Source of the DNA: Pieris napi
Taxonomy: Eukaryota; Arthropoda; Insecta; Lepidoptera; Pieridae
DNA: 64,000 bases
Direction: 5' to 3'
NCBI RefSeq assembly: GCF_905475465.1
Contig: NC_062250.1
Span: forward strand, 6,966,501-7,030,500
A program made the position numbers and the translations under genes. Shown here piece by piece: positions 29,919 to 41,243 of this stretch. Within the stretch, counting starts at the first letter, position 1, and each line of letters starts with the position of its first letter. The notes below the pieces were generated by a model, which made no database searches, was not told the DNA's origin, and was given only the letters and a program-made list of their open reading frames with translations.

Positions 29919-30780
29919 TTTGAATTCTAATTATAAGTACGTATTGGGTATCATCTATCTCTACCCGTTTATAAACCTTTTTTTTCCTCAAACGAATATA
30001 AATGTCGCTTCATTAAACATGCAATGCGTGTTGGAATGCGATCATCTCGCTGTCGCTATTATTGAATTTATAAAATAAACGGAATTTTTATGTGATGCTT
30101 ATGTTCATTATTGCTATATTTATCGCAACATGATATATTGACGTATGCAAATCATTTGATACTGAACTAAAAGATAGGTTATATCTCTGATCAGTATGTC
30201 CGTCTCGCTTCAACATTTAATAAATTTAATAAAAATAATGTTCTAGCTAATTGGCTCTCGATTTTGGGACCTTAAAGGAACAGTACTGATTAACTCCCAA
30301 CATCAAGAGAACTATATCAAATTTGTATACAAAAACGTAGGGCAAGTTTTGTATACAAAATTTCAGTAAAGCTATCGTTAGTTAGTTACGGAGTACCTGC
30401 GCAGTCCTTTGTAGTACAAACTGTCGCTTAAACACTAAACTGTTTGAAGAGAATATGTGCCAATAATAAAATATCTTATGACCATCTCTCGAATTGGTTT
30501 AAAAGGTAAGTTCGTTTATAAATTCGAAAGCCAGTCAATATGTTTACAAGTATTGCAAAAGCACGTCTCGACCAATTGAAGATCGCTCGAAGCTCGATTG
30601 TATTCGAAAGTAAATTACTCGAAAGTGTGGCAATTGGAGTGCAAACATTTCACTAATATTTTCATTCAATAAACATAAAGCTTTAATTGACCTTACTCGA
30701 ATTTCTAATCACATATATGTTTGTTGCCTTAAACGTATTATTAATATTTATAATTGGGGACAAGTTATAAATACCTACCC
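29919..30780 (+). other. Intron stretch, one small inverted repeat
   Basis: No gene seen. TTTGTATACAAAA occurs twice around 30317-30362 and forms a short AT-rich hairpin. Confidence 0.4.
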
Positions 30781-30782
30781 AA

Positions 30783-31140
30783 TGGTGAATGTCATGAAAA
30801 TGGATGAATCGAGGGAGGTCCATAGCAAGTGGAGATCCGTGCTCTCTGCCTCCTAATAATTTTTTACTGATCAGAGATTTAAGGGTGAGATTCAGAAGCG
30901 TGACTAAGCTCAAACGGTGACTCCAGTTTATCAAAATCCAATCCTCTTTTATTCTATAGTACAACAGATGGGCAGAAGGCTCCTGATTTTAAATGTTATG
31001 CTCGTTGACAATCTCAATGTCAAAGGCCTCAAAAGTGCGTTGCCGCCTTTTTAGGAATTCGCTCTTTTTTGAAGGACCATAATACATTTTTGACGTACTG
31101 GATGGAGTCAGTGCTGATTCTCCTTTTGGAATCCTGCCCT
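30783..31140. repeat. Decayed LINE/repeat patchwork
   Basis: 30783-30850 matches 44920-45030 (GGTGAATGTCA...GTGGATGAA, GCAAGTGGAGATCCGTG). In one frame this resembles the Ser-Lys-Trp-Arg C-terminal segment of a LINE ORF2. Around 31010-31070 is a worn reverse copy of the GGCCGGCAACGC family (AGTGCGTTGCCGCC). Confidence 0.5.
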
Positions 31141-32440
31141 AAAAACATGAAATGGTTAATATTCTAAACCTATGTAGGTTCAGAATGTATAGCTATTCAA
31201 ATAATTGTAAAACTTTTCCTTTTCGGATTCCGTGCATGTCGTCGTGTCACATGTTGCATTTCAAGAGTATTAACATATTAAATTGTATACTTTAATTATA
31301 TATTTATTTTTGTTAAAAGTTTTATGGGTGTTTTACAATTTACGATCTCTGATTTGAAAGTATTTCATTTTGAAAATCATACTGTCGATATTTTTTTCTG
31401 CAGAAATAGAAATGCAGAAATCAAACCAAAAACGGAAAGTTGTTCAGTATTTGCTCATATACTTTACGAAACTAGGTCTCAATTTTTTTTAATGTCACTA
31501 CTCGCATATTCATTGTACCCAAGTCTGAAGAGGCACTCTCGTGTACGAGGTTGAGGTGATAGGTAACCTACTTTTTTAACACCTCTAAGTTTTAACTAGA
31601 GCTAGCCTATTTCTATAAAATTCTTTTAACTTTACACTATATCACTATGTTTAGAAGTCTTATCATTATGTTCTTAACCGGACTTTTATGAACGAAAGCG
31701 AAAGATTGTCATTGGTCAAACGGTCGTAATATTATGACGTATCATTTTCGTCTACGCGTAGACGTCAACTAGAGATTATTTTGACCAATCACAATCGAAC
31801 GGAGCGCACAAACGTTTCTAACGATATGTTTGTAACTTATAGGCGAAAATAATATTTAAAAATAGGCGTTAATAAAAAAATATAAAATAAGAATATAATA
31901 ATTATAATCTAGGCTATACAATGATAGTGGATGGTAATATTATGTTATTATTTATATAATAATCGTAAGTCCCAGACTAGGCTGGTGCACAGATATTTGG
32001 AATAAAACTTGTACGTAAAATATGTTGTCATACGATATGAGTTTAAGTTATTTAGTTTATACACAAAGGCCTTAGACTAAACAACAACCCGTGCTTATGT
32101 TTACAAGTTATCTTTTTAGCTATGAATAGTATATTTTATCAAACACTTTACAATACACTTGAGATATGTGAAATCATTGACGTATTTCCGACTCTTCACA
32201 TATGAATTTCTTTAAAAAATATCGAGGCTTTGAAAATAATCTTTTTATCCCATTTAGTTAGACGCATTAATAAGTAGGTGGTATCTATTTGTGAGCAAGT
32301 AATGCTACAGGAGACAAACAAGAAATAGAGCTCTAGAACGGTCCTAGGGTCATAAGAAAGAAGAGAAAATTTGAGATATGCTCTCTAGGAATAATAATGA
32401 GATTTTAATGTCCACTGAGATTAGTAGTATAAAAATATTA
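31141..32440 (+). other. Intron stretch without recognised features
   Basis: AT-rich, with an exact 12-bp palindrome TCTACGCGTAGA near 31751. No gene supported. Confidence 0.4.
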
Positions 32441-32787
32441 AATAAATAAAATAAAAAATAAAAAATAAATAAAATCTTTATTCGTTATCTCAAAGATTTT
32501 ACAATAGCTGATAAGTGATTGGGACCTCCTTTTAAGCGCATAAGCACTTGTGTTAGGAGAACCCGCTCTTCCATTACATAGGTGTACTAACTAATTATAA
32601 TTTAATTTAACACGTATAGCTAAGCTAAGTATTACAATTTTACAATTTACTAAACATAATCTAAGGTTAAAATGTGAATAATGATATATGTGTGTATGTG
32701 TATGTGTGTGTGTGTGTGTGTGTGTTTGTGTGTTTATGAGAATGAATTTTCATGACTGATTGTAGAAGTTGACTATTTACTAGTGTA

Positions 32788-35751
32788 TTATGATTCATGA
32801 TTACCTACAAAGGCTTCAGTGTCTTCATAGCTAAATGTTTCTAGGATGTTAAGTAGCGACGTTTTACATTCATGTTTATTCAATGTGTATATATTTAATA
32901 TTTTATTTAATTTATTATAAAGTTTAGCAGCTTGGCATTGAAATTGTCTCATAGCAAAAACTGATTTAGATCTCTCAACAGGAGCAACAGTATATTTGCG
33001 TCTTTTGCTCAGTTTGCGACCATCATATTTAAGAGACTTGTGCAATCTTAAGGTAGTGCAAAAAATGTACAGTTGCCTGACCGATAAGACACCACAAGAG
33101 GCATAAAGATCAGAGGTGGAAAATCTATAAGGCTTAAACATCATTACTTTTAGTAAAATTCTTTGTGCCCTCTCCAGTTCCAGGAACTTCATCTTTGTAG
33201 CACCCCCCCAAACTGGGATACAGTACACTAAAATTGACTGAGCCAGCGATGTGTATATCTGTATTAGTAGATGTTTGTCAGCGATGTGCCTTAGAGTTTT
33301 AAATGTCCAAATAAGCTTTCGAATCCTACTTATAACTTGTTCTAGGTGCTCATGCCATGACATTCTTTGATCAACTACCACTCCTAGATATTTAGTGTGA
33401 TGAACTTTATTTATAGTTTTACATGTACAGTTTACTCTGGTGCTACAGTTATGTATTTTTATTTCTAGATCTGTTTGAGGTTGGGCGCTATTGTATTTAG
33501 TGAAGAAAATGTAGTTAGTTTTACTTACGTTTAATGATAATAAGTTTTCTCTTAACCAGTTATCTATTTTGGAAAGCCCTATTTCTGTATGTCGACGCAC
33601 CGAGTCAATAGTTTTCCCAGTGAAGACAACAGCAGTGTCATCCGCGTAGGAGTAGACTTTCCCACTATCAATTCTTAAATCGCATAAGCTGTTTATGTAG
33701 ATTAAGAATAAGGTCGGCCCCAGAACACTACCTTGTGGGACCCCATATGTGACGTCAGATTGTTCGCTGATGTATTGACCTATTTTAACTGCTTGCTTTC
33801 GTTCACTGAGGTAATCAGCGAACAATGTGAGTGGAATACCCCTAATACCAATGTTCTCTAGTCTCTGCACCAGAATAGGGACAGAAACCGTATCAAATGC
33901 CTTTTTTAAGTCGATAAAAATTGTGATACATTTATTACCTTTATCAACTTCATTAACAATATGACAAGATAGTGAGGTAACTGCATCTTCGGTTGACAGA
34001 CCCTGTCTAAAACCGAATTGTGAGTCTGAAAGTAGACTATACTTCTGGAGGTAGGTAATTAGTCTTTTATTAATTAATTTTTCAAGTACTTTTGATATGG
34101 CAGTGAGAACGGAGATTGGGCGATAATTTGAAACATCTTCTCTGTTACCATTCTTGTACACAGGTGTAATAATTGCTTGTTTTAGCGCAGGTGGAAACAC
34201 TCCCTGTCGGAAGCAGAGATTAACCAAATGAGTAATTATGGGCACAACTAGCTCCCTAGTATATTTAAGAAACTTGGTGCTTATACCATCCCAGCCAGGA
34301 GCACTGTCAGTTTTGAGACTCACAATAGTCAGGTATACTTCATGAGGGTCAGTTTCTAGAAGCACAAAAGACGAGACCTGGGAACAGTTGGGTCTAATCA
34401 CATCTGTTCTATTATGTAACGTCGTAACTGGAATTATCTCTTTAGCTAAGTTTTTACCAATGTTTGAAAAATAATCGTTTACCAAATTAACCGAATTTTG
34501 AGGAGAAACATTTAAATTTAGTAATTCTAGATTTTGCGTTTTAGGTTGGTTACGATAAGTGAGGGTATTTATTTTCTTCCACAAAGTTTTCGGGTTTTTT
34601 ATACTCTTAGCAAGGTCTTCATTTTCATATTTACGTTTGACTTTCTTTATTAAACTATTGCAGAAATTCCTATATCTCCTGTATGTAATTTTAAGAATTT
34701 CATTATGAGGATCAGCTCGGAGTTTTGCTTGCATAGCATTTCTATTACGAATACATCTAACAATTCCTAAGGTAATCCATGGTTTAATAAGGCGTTCCTT
34801 ATTCGGGATAGCTCTAGTGATAGTATTGGATTGAATACACTGCTTTAAAATAGATATTAATTTATTAGTTAAGATTATAGGGTTATTATAGTAAATTAGA
34901 TCATTTATGTTGCTGTTTTTTAAATAACTTAAAGCGCCTTCCATGTTGATTGAAGATTTAATTTTCGAGGTATTGTAATTCGACTTAGCGAGGTAGGATA
35001 GTTTTAAGAATAACATTTTGTGATCAGTAACTGTAGAATCAATAACGGTAATAGACGCACACGTACCTATGCACCTATCAAGTTTTAGTATGAAATGATC
35101 TATGCAATTGCTATCTCGAGTAGGCAGTGTATGACCCGGGAGCAGGCCATGCATGGCTAGCATATTGAGGTAATGTAATCGGTTCGAGCGCTCCTGAGAT
35201 GTTTCACTGGATTTTTGTATTAGATTTATGTTGATGTCTCCTGTTATTATAATGTTATTCTGAGTTTGTAAAGTTACTAAGTGACTATTTAATGAATCTA
35301 TAAAATTTTCAGCGTTAAGGTTAGACGGGGAGCGATAAATACACAACATGGTATAGTTACCTACTTTGACTTGTAAGCAAGATGCATGTTTTAAATTTAT
35401 TTCTTGAACGATGGTTTTATGGTTGCATTTTATGTAGACAACTACGCCATCACTACGATTTAGATGGCGGCTTGTAACGAAGTGAGTGTAGTTATCCATT
35501 TGGGGTATAGGCTTGTGTGGATCGATCCATCCCTCGGTCAGTGTTATTACATCAGCTTGAAATTTGAACTCAGATAAAGTTATTAAAAGATCATCAAAAT
35601 TATTGTAAATGCTTCTTATATTTTGTGATATTATCGTGAAATCAGATTTTTGTATGGTTGTCTGTCTTGAAAAGTCATTTATAGTATGGACATTAGATTG
35701 GGCTATTTGTATGTTATCTAATTCGTACATGATTGTAGTCTGACTATCCAT
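32788..35751 (-). CDS. LINE ORF2: endonuclease-reverse transcriptase, 987 aa
   Basis: This is the enzyme for target-primed reverse transcription. The N-terminal apurinic-type endonuclease (EEP) shows IISQNIRSI, ITLTEGW, GVVVYIK, ITGDININL and the TDHKML block (about residues 38-255). The reverse transcriptase follows with NYRPISVLTAISKVLEK, FGFRQGLSTEDA, IFIDLKKAFDTV, YGVPQGSVLGPTLFLIYIN and the catalytic SYADDTAV. The C-terminal region (VYCIPVWGGA, AQRILLKVM, KLYNKLNKI) is as in CR1/Jockey elements. No RNase H domain is evident. There are no stops or frameshifts, so the product may be functional. Confidence 0.93.
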   Translation of the reverse strand: MDSQTTIMYELDNIQIAQSNVHTINDFSRQTTIQKSDFTIISQNIRSIYNNFDDLLITLSEFKFQADVITLTEGWIDPHKPIPQMDNYTHFVTSRHLNRSDGVVVYIKCNHKTIVQEINLKHASCLQVKVGNYTMLCIYRSPSNLNAENFIDSLNSHLVTLQTQNNIIITGDININLIQKSSETSQERSNRLHYLNMLAMHGLLPGHTLPTRDSNCIDHFILKLDRCIGTCASITVIDSTVTDHKMLFLKLSYLAKSNYNTSKIKSSINMEGALSYLKNSNINDLIYYNNPIILTNKLISILKQCIQSNTITRAIPNKERLIKPWITLGIVRCIRNRNAMQAKLRADPHNEILKITYRRYRNFCNSLIKKVKRKYENEDLAKSIKNPKTLWKKINTLTYRNQPKTQNLELLNLNVSPQNSVNLVNDYFSNIGKNLAKEIIPVTTLHNRTDVIRPNCSQVSSFVLLETDPHEVYLTIVSLKTDSAPGWDGISTKFLKYTRELVVPIITHLVNLCFRQGVFPPALKQAIITPVYKNGNREDVSNYRPISVLTAISKVLEKLINKRLITYLQKYSLLSDSQFGFRQGLSTEDAVTSLSCHIVNEVDKGNKCITIFIDLKKAFDTVSVPILVQRLENIGIRGIPLTLFADYLSERKQAVKIGQYISEQSDVTYGVPQGSVLGPTLFLIYINSLCDLRIDSGKVYSYADDTAVVFTGKTIDSVRRHTEIGLSKIDNWLRENLLSLNVSKTNYIFFTKYNSAQPQTDLEIKIHNCSTRVNCTCKTINKVHHTKYLGVVVDQRMSWHEHLEQVISRIRKLIWTFKTLRHIADKHLLIQIYTSLAQSILVYCIPVWGGATKMKFLELERAQRILLKVMMFKPYRFSTSDLYASCGVLSVRQLYIFCTTLRLHKSLKYDGRKLSKRRKYTVAPVERSKSVFAMRQFQCQAAKLYNKLNKILNIYTLNKHECKTSLLNILETFSYEDTEAFVGNHES

Positions 35752-36055
35752 AAATGAGTAACCAGATACTTTCCGTACACTTCGAGAAATTATAATTTAC
35801 TTGGGATAAGAAATTCGCAGTAAAGCCGAGATTGAATAAATGTTTATAATCACTTGTGACGTGTTTGTAGCCATGAGCCATGAGATAAAGTGGGATCGCA
35901 CTAGAATAGTGTTTAATATATGTGAGTGTATCAGTGCGTGAGTGTAAATAGTATATGTAGTGTAAAGGTTTGTGACTATTGTTTTTTAGAAAAAACTGTT
36001 TAATAATGGTATAACAAGAAAAAATTTTTACAAAAAAAGGACAATAGTTAAAGAG

Positions 36056-36976
36056 TCATGCCTGCATGAGGCTGTGTACCTGTGATTCGTTTTTGACCTT
36101 AATTACCGGGGTGTTTTCATTCTTTCTTAGGTAAACACGTCCGTAAGAAGTCCAACAGAACTTGTAGTCTTTTGATTTAGCTAGATCGCGAGCGAGAAAG
36201 TGTAGTCTAGCGCCTTTCGCAGTGAGCTGCTCGGAGATAAACACTGCAGTTTCTTCATTTTTAGTAGCTCCCAGATGCTTCGCTCGTAGCTTTTCTTTAT
36301 TTTTGATGTTGTAGGTTTTACAAGATTTTAGTAAATCTGATTTAAGAATCGAGGATGATAACTCAACAATTATTGGAGTATTCGTTTTATTAGAATCTCT
36401 TTTCCCTTTTAGCCTGTATATGTCTTTGATATCATCTTTTTTAATACCGCTATTCAGGGATTTTGATAAGCTTACAACCATGTTTATTAAGTCTTCCTTT
36501 GATTCTGTGGGTAGTTTTGGCATATTTTTTATTTCAATATTAGCCTTACGTTGTTCCCGCTGCAATTCCTCAAGCTTGTCCTCTAAAATTATAATTTGTT
36601 CTCTGTCTTGCTTTAAACGTACTTCAAGCTGTTCTATTTTCTTCCTAAGGTCTTCATGTTGCGATGAGAGGAATGCAAGGCTACTTTCTATGTTGGTATT
36701 ACTCTCTCTGATCTCTACTTGGGCAGACGTTATTTTTTTAAGCTCTTTTTGTTGTTCCGCAAACAATGACTTAATCATATCTTTCATCTCTTTTTTAAAA
36801 CTTAATAATTCATCCTCAAATCCATGCTCTCTAGCCCTTTTTTGACGTTGTTGAACATAGCTCGGTGGTTCATTGTCACCGTAAAGGTCTGTGTGAAAAG
36901 TTTCCATTTTGTCGACGTTTGGCTCAGAAACACTTTGTGATTTATTGGCCATAGGAGAGCGTTGAACTTTTGGCAT
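36056..36976 (-). CDS. LINE ORF1: coiled-coil nucleic-acid-binding protein, 306 aa
   Basis: This is the presumed RNA-binding/chaperone protein of the element. Residues about 60-145 are a heptad-rich coiled coil (FKKEMKDMIKSLFAEQQKEL, DLRKKIEQLEVRLKQDREQ). The C-terminal part (IKNMPKLPTESKEDLINMV, DIYRLKGKRDS, YGRVYLRKNENTPVIKVKN) resembles the FP25K-like C-terminal domain common in insect LINE ORF1 proteins. No CCHC zinc knuckle is seen. It lies directly upstream of ORF2 on the same strand. Confidence 0.85.
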   Translation of the reverse strand: MPKVQRSPMANKSQSVSEPNVDKMETFHTDLYGDNEPPSYVQQRQKRAREHGFEDELLSFKKEMKDMIKSLFAEQQKELKKITSAQVEIRESNTNIESSLAFLSSQHEDLRKKIEQLEVRLKQDREQIIILEDKLEELQREQRKANIEIKNMPKLPTESKEDLINMVVSLSKSLNSGIKKDDIKDIYRLKGKRDSNKTNTPIIVELSSSILKSDLLKSCKTYNIKNKEKLRAKHLGATKNEETAVFISEQLTAKGARLHFLARDLAKSKDYKFCWTSYGRVYLRKNENTPVIKVKNESQVHSLMQA

Positions 36977-37010
36977 CTTATAAATTCACTAATTGGGAAA
37001 ACACAAAATT

Positions 37011-39050
37011 GAATATGAATTTATACTTGGGCCAGACCCTTATTTTTTTGCTCCGCTACCGCTTTCGCCTTTAAATTGCACTAAGCGATTAATTAATATG
37101 ACTCACGCACAGCTTTATTCTAGCGTCGCATCGGCGCGTACGCAAAGTAAAGCGTAGCTCACGAAACTGTTTCGTTCACTGTTGTTGTCCTTCTCACCCG
37201 TAGTTAATTGACTTCTTGCGCGTTATGGGCGCCTGGTACTTCACCAAATTTGCGGACAAGATATTATATTTAATTTTTATAAAATATTTTACGTAAGCTT
37301 ACACGTCTTAACGCTTTCGCGGTCCGAGGGGAAGAGGATATTGTATGAAACTACATCTACACTACTAAACTTAATGGTTCAAACTACCTGATGGGACCCT
37401 TTTTCGGAATCCGGAAGATTTAAGCGGATCACATATTTAATTAAAATTGTGAAACTATGTATCCTACGCCCCGTTTTTTTATTTATATGTACTCCGGAAC
37501 ATAATAAAATCTCAGTTATGTCTCGAAGTGGTCCTCGGGGAAATCTAACCAGCCTTTCCTGGTTATTTTAGAGCGCAATAATTCAAATAAATAAATGAAA
37601 TAAAGTCATACATTGTTAAAGTTATTAACTTTACACGCAATAGGGGGTAATATTGTAAGACAAAAGACAGCCGGATCAGCTTCTGTAGTTATAAAAAAAT
37701 TCAATGTTTTGTGAAAATTGTTTCACAAGCTGAGTTTTTGAAGTTTTTAAAATGTGACTCTAAAATACGTTTCACGTTGTATCCCTTTATATTTATGTGT
37801 AATGTTTACAGTATTGATGATATGATATAGTTTTATTCGCTTCTAAAGAGAAGGCAAAGGCCTGTATATACCGAGGGATCCAACACAGCTGTGGGTACCT
37901 GCATGTTGCACCATGATCATTAAGTAATAGATCACTGCCGTGTAATGCATTCGCAAGGGGAAGGTGATTCGATGTTTAAAAGCAAGGTGGCTTTATAAAT
38001 GTCTTAACTATTCTTATTATTACGACATGATTATTAATATGGCTGATTGTGCTGTATTTTTCTATAATAAATCAATCTGTATAGTAACACACTCTTTGTA
38101 AACAATGGATTTATTATAATTATTAAAAAATTGATTAATATTTTAGCAAGCGATTGCTTTTGAAGTATTTCAGAAATGTACGTAACGTTGATGACACTTA
38201 GCGGTACTTCAAAGTATTAAGTTCAATAGAACGTGAGATTGATGTTGGCATACTTGCAATGTGCGTATCGATTAGTGCTCCCAGGTCAAACACCCAACGG
38301 CTATCAGCTCGAGGGCTATTTTCAAACTATTGGAAAATACACTTGTTGAGTACCCGAAAAATAAGTTAAAATAGATAGCGGTTGGATTAAAATTTTTGAA
38401 TTTTTTCTAGTTCCTCTAACCATTAATACAATTTAATGTTTATTAATGTGGCACGTGACAAAATTCTTCTGCCTTTTGAGAAAAATCGCTTTAAAATCCG
38501 TGTAATTTGAAAGATATGAGTGCAGCTTGGTGTTATGACAAATAAACAATGTAGCAACGAATTGTAATATTGAGATTTATCTTGCATAAACTTCCGGGAC
38601 GCGACGATTACATAGTTCGACGAAATTCCTTACATGTGTGTGTTAAATTTGTGCAACAAACATATTTATCTAGGTTATGTCAGCATTTTTAATATTTGTA
38701 TCTTATAGGCACTATATTATGTAGATAGATATTTTTTCTTAAGTTGTCGTTGTAATGAGAAGTTGTAATGTCTTCACATTATAATCTGTTTGAATATTTT
38801 TAGGTCCATAAGATTCTTAGACTATCTAAGCTTTAATTACGTCTTGTGCAAGAACAACTTACTACTAAGCTACTTAGATATTGAAATACAGATTAACAAG
38901 ATGACCCCTATAGTTCACAGTTCTTTTTACCTCCCGCAAGGTGATTAGCCTTAGAAGTGCCAAGCCCGTATCGGACTAATGACCTTTTTTTTTTTTGTCT
39001 ATGAATTCGATTGGAACTGTACTTTAGTTGTAACTTAGTATATTATACTA
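37011..39050 (+). other. LINE 5' flank and intron stretch
   Basis: 37011 to about 37250 is GC-richer and is probably the LINE 5'UTR with internal promoter; its exact start is not visible. Beyond it is AT-rich intron with no supported feature. Confidence 0.4.
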
Positions 39051-39575
39051 GCTGGTGCCAGCAACTTCGTTTGAAGGATTAAGAAATATTTGTCCAAATT
39101 ATGTAGCGTGAAAGACATATTTTATCTTTATTACTTTAAATACCAGAAGCACTAAAAGTATCTTTTTTCATTTAGGAATCAATTTATTACTACGAAATGT
39201 GCATTTGAAATAAATAATCAATTTTTATTGTAGTTATGCTTCAATAATTTGGTTATAATGACTTACACATAAGACATATATTTACTGTGGCTTTAATAGG
39301 ACTGACTATTTGAGATAAACATTTCCATCATACATTACATATGTGTAAATCTAGCGGTTTTGGCAGCGCACGCCAGAATACCTCGAAGATGGTAGATTTT
39401 TTCCTGATTACTTGCTATTTAAGACAATTCACACAATATCTGTATAAATTGTAGCCTATGTGTTATTCTGATGTATAAGCTATATAATTGTAAAGTTTCA
39501 TTAAAATCCATTCAGTAGTTTCTACGTGGAAGAGTAACGAACATCCATTTATACTTACAAACTTATAATATTAGT
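39051..39575. repeat. Interspersed repeat beginning ACTAGCTGGTGCCAGC
   Basis: One edge reads ACTAGCTGGTGCCAGCAACT, the mirror image of the CAGCTAGTA edge at 55190-55208. The other edge holds ATTAAAATCCATTCAGTAGT and ACTTATAATATTAGTAGAAT. A CTAG terminus next to T would fit Helitrons, but the class is unproven. Confidence 0.5.
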
Positions 39576-41099
39576 AGAATATTAGTAGGTATCAATAAAA
39601 ATGAACACGTCATATTGTTTAAATAGCACTGGCAACAGAAACATACCATATACTTCACTTCTGTGGTTGAACCTTCTTTCAATAAACTTATCATAATAAT
39701 TATTACACACATAATAATATGATATTAAGGTAATCTTTTTACCAAGGTAGAAATGTGTTTACGCATCCCCAAAGTATATTTAACAGGGGTATGTGGGACT
39801 CGACTCACTCCAGGCACTGTGCTACTCAGAGAACCGGGTGAGCTTCTCGAAAACGCTTCAAAAACGCTTAGTCTTATGTACTATATTATAAGGTCCATTA
39901 TAAACAGTTTCATTTTCTAGCTGTAGCGTTTGCCAGTAGTAGATTTTTTTTGGTATGTTACAAGGTTAATTTTCTCATATGCTTTTTTCCTTATAAACTA
40001 TCAAAGTTTATTAGCATTGCCTTAACATATACTTGTGTACCGATAAAGACACGTCAAGCCGATTTTAATAGTACGCTGGCATTGACTGTTCAAGTTTGAT
40101 GATTGGGCAAAGGAATTTCATTATTCAATTTTAATTATCTATCACAAAAAACGTGTTATTTTTGAATCCTGAATATATTTGAACTATGTTGGCAATTATT
40201 ATATTAATTATATTTTTGTCACGTTTTTATTATACATATGATTATTTGCATATACTTTATGTAACATACGTGACTAAAATACGAAGTGGAGGTTCAAACG
40301 TAGAGCCACGTTTATGAAATTAGGTTTTGAATGTTTTTGTTTGTATGTATATGGCATTTGGAAATCCTTCAAAATCTTAAAGCATCTAGTTGTTTAGAAA
40401 ACCATGTTAAAGATCACGACGCCAATTTACCTATAAATTAGCAACAAAATATCAGTTTTCCATCGGTAAATAGGGTCCACGCCTCTTTTGACTACGAGAT
40501 TTCATACTTATTCGAATAAGAAATACATTAAGAAAGGTCGTGACAATTTACTACTATACCAATAAATACGATAATATAAACCTTTGTTTAACTACGCAAT
40601 ACTAATACGCCTGCATTTGATAGTATTAGTAATCAACTATTTACGTGGCCTACAGATTAAAAATATAAATAATTTAATGAATTATATGAACGTTAGTGAA
40701 TGTTACTGAGAACCTGTTAGTCGCAGATCCACGCACTTAGGGCTAGGAACTTACTCGTCAAAACAATTGGTGTTTCTGGCAGAAGGCCTATGCGTGTTAA
40801 AAAATAATCAGCCGCGGAAATTGTATTGCCCCATTGGGGAGTTATGGTTATGAAAGTATTAAAACACCTTGATTAATCTATAGGTGATTGCAACTGATAC
40901 CTATAGACAGACGTAATGCTATATGAATGATTAGAATTCAATGATGTAAGCATTGTGAGCAAAAAAATTCGCAATTCCCACGTTGGTTTATGCAATCAGA
41001 TATTGTGAACGAACCAAGCAGCGAGGGTTTCAGTGATAGGACTTTTAGGTTGCGTCTATTTGCGAGTGGTTTCCACGAGAGAGAGAGAGAATGCCTCCT
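39576..41099 (+). other. Intron stretch without recognised features
   Basis: AT-rich, no gene supported. Confidence 0.4.
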
Positions 41100-41243
41100 G
41101 CTGATAGAAAAACTTGGCGATTTAAAAGAGTGGCGAAGAGTTTATTGCTCAGGTCTTCTCTTCCGTTCTGCGCCCTTGATTTGGGAACTGGCAGTACATT
41201 GTGCTACCTAAATTAATAAATGATTTTGATTTGATTTGATATG
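41100..41243 (+). mobile_element. LINE 3' end fragment
   Basis: ACTTGGCGATTTAAAAGAGT, then GGCGAAGAG and GGAACTGGCAGTACAT, match the 3'UTR of the LINE at 60170-63065. It ends AATAAATGATTTTGATTTG with a (GATTT)n tail. Strongly 5'-truncated. Confidence 0.7.

Larger units (their letters stand above)
32441..37010 (-). mobile_element. Apparently intact non-LTR retrotransposon (CR1/Jockey group)
   Basis: A two-ORF LINE antisense to the surrounding host gene. From its 5' side (right) it has a 5'UTR of unresolved start beyond 36976, ORF1 (36056-36976), a 304-bp spacer, ORF2 (32788-35751), and a 3'UTR with a GT microsatellite (about 32691-32730). The 3' end has an AATAAAG signal (plus-strand CTTTATT at 32476) and an A/T-rich repeat tail at 32441-32475. 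Neither ORF is interrupted, which points to recent insertion. Clade beyond the CR1/Jockey group is not resolved, and no target-site duplication was found. Confidence 0.85.

Noticed and set aside
32691..32730. GT/TG microsatellite as an independent feature
   Set aside because: It lies inside the 3'UTR of the intact LINE and is treated as part of it.
36420..36845. 141-codon plus-strand frame inside the LINE
   Set aside because: Antisense of the coiled-coil part of LINE ORF1; Ser/Leu-rich as expected for a shadow.
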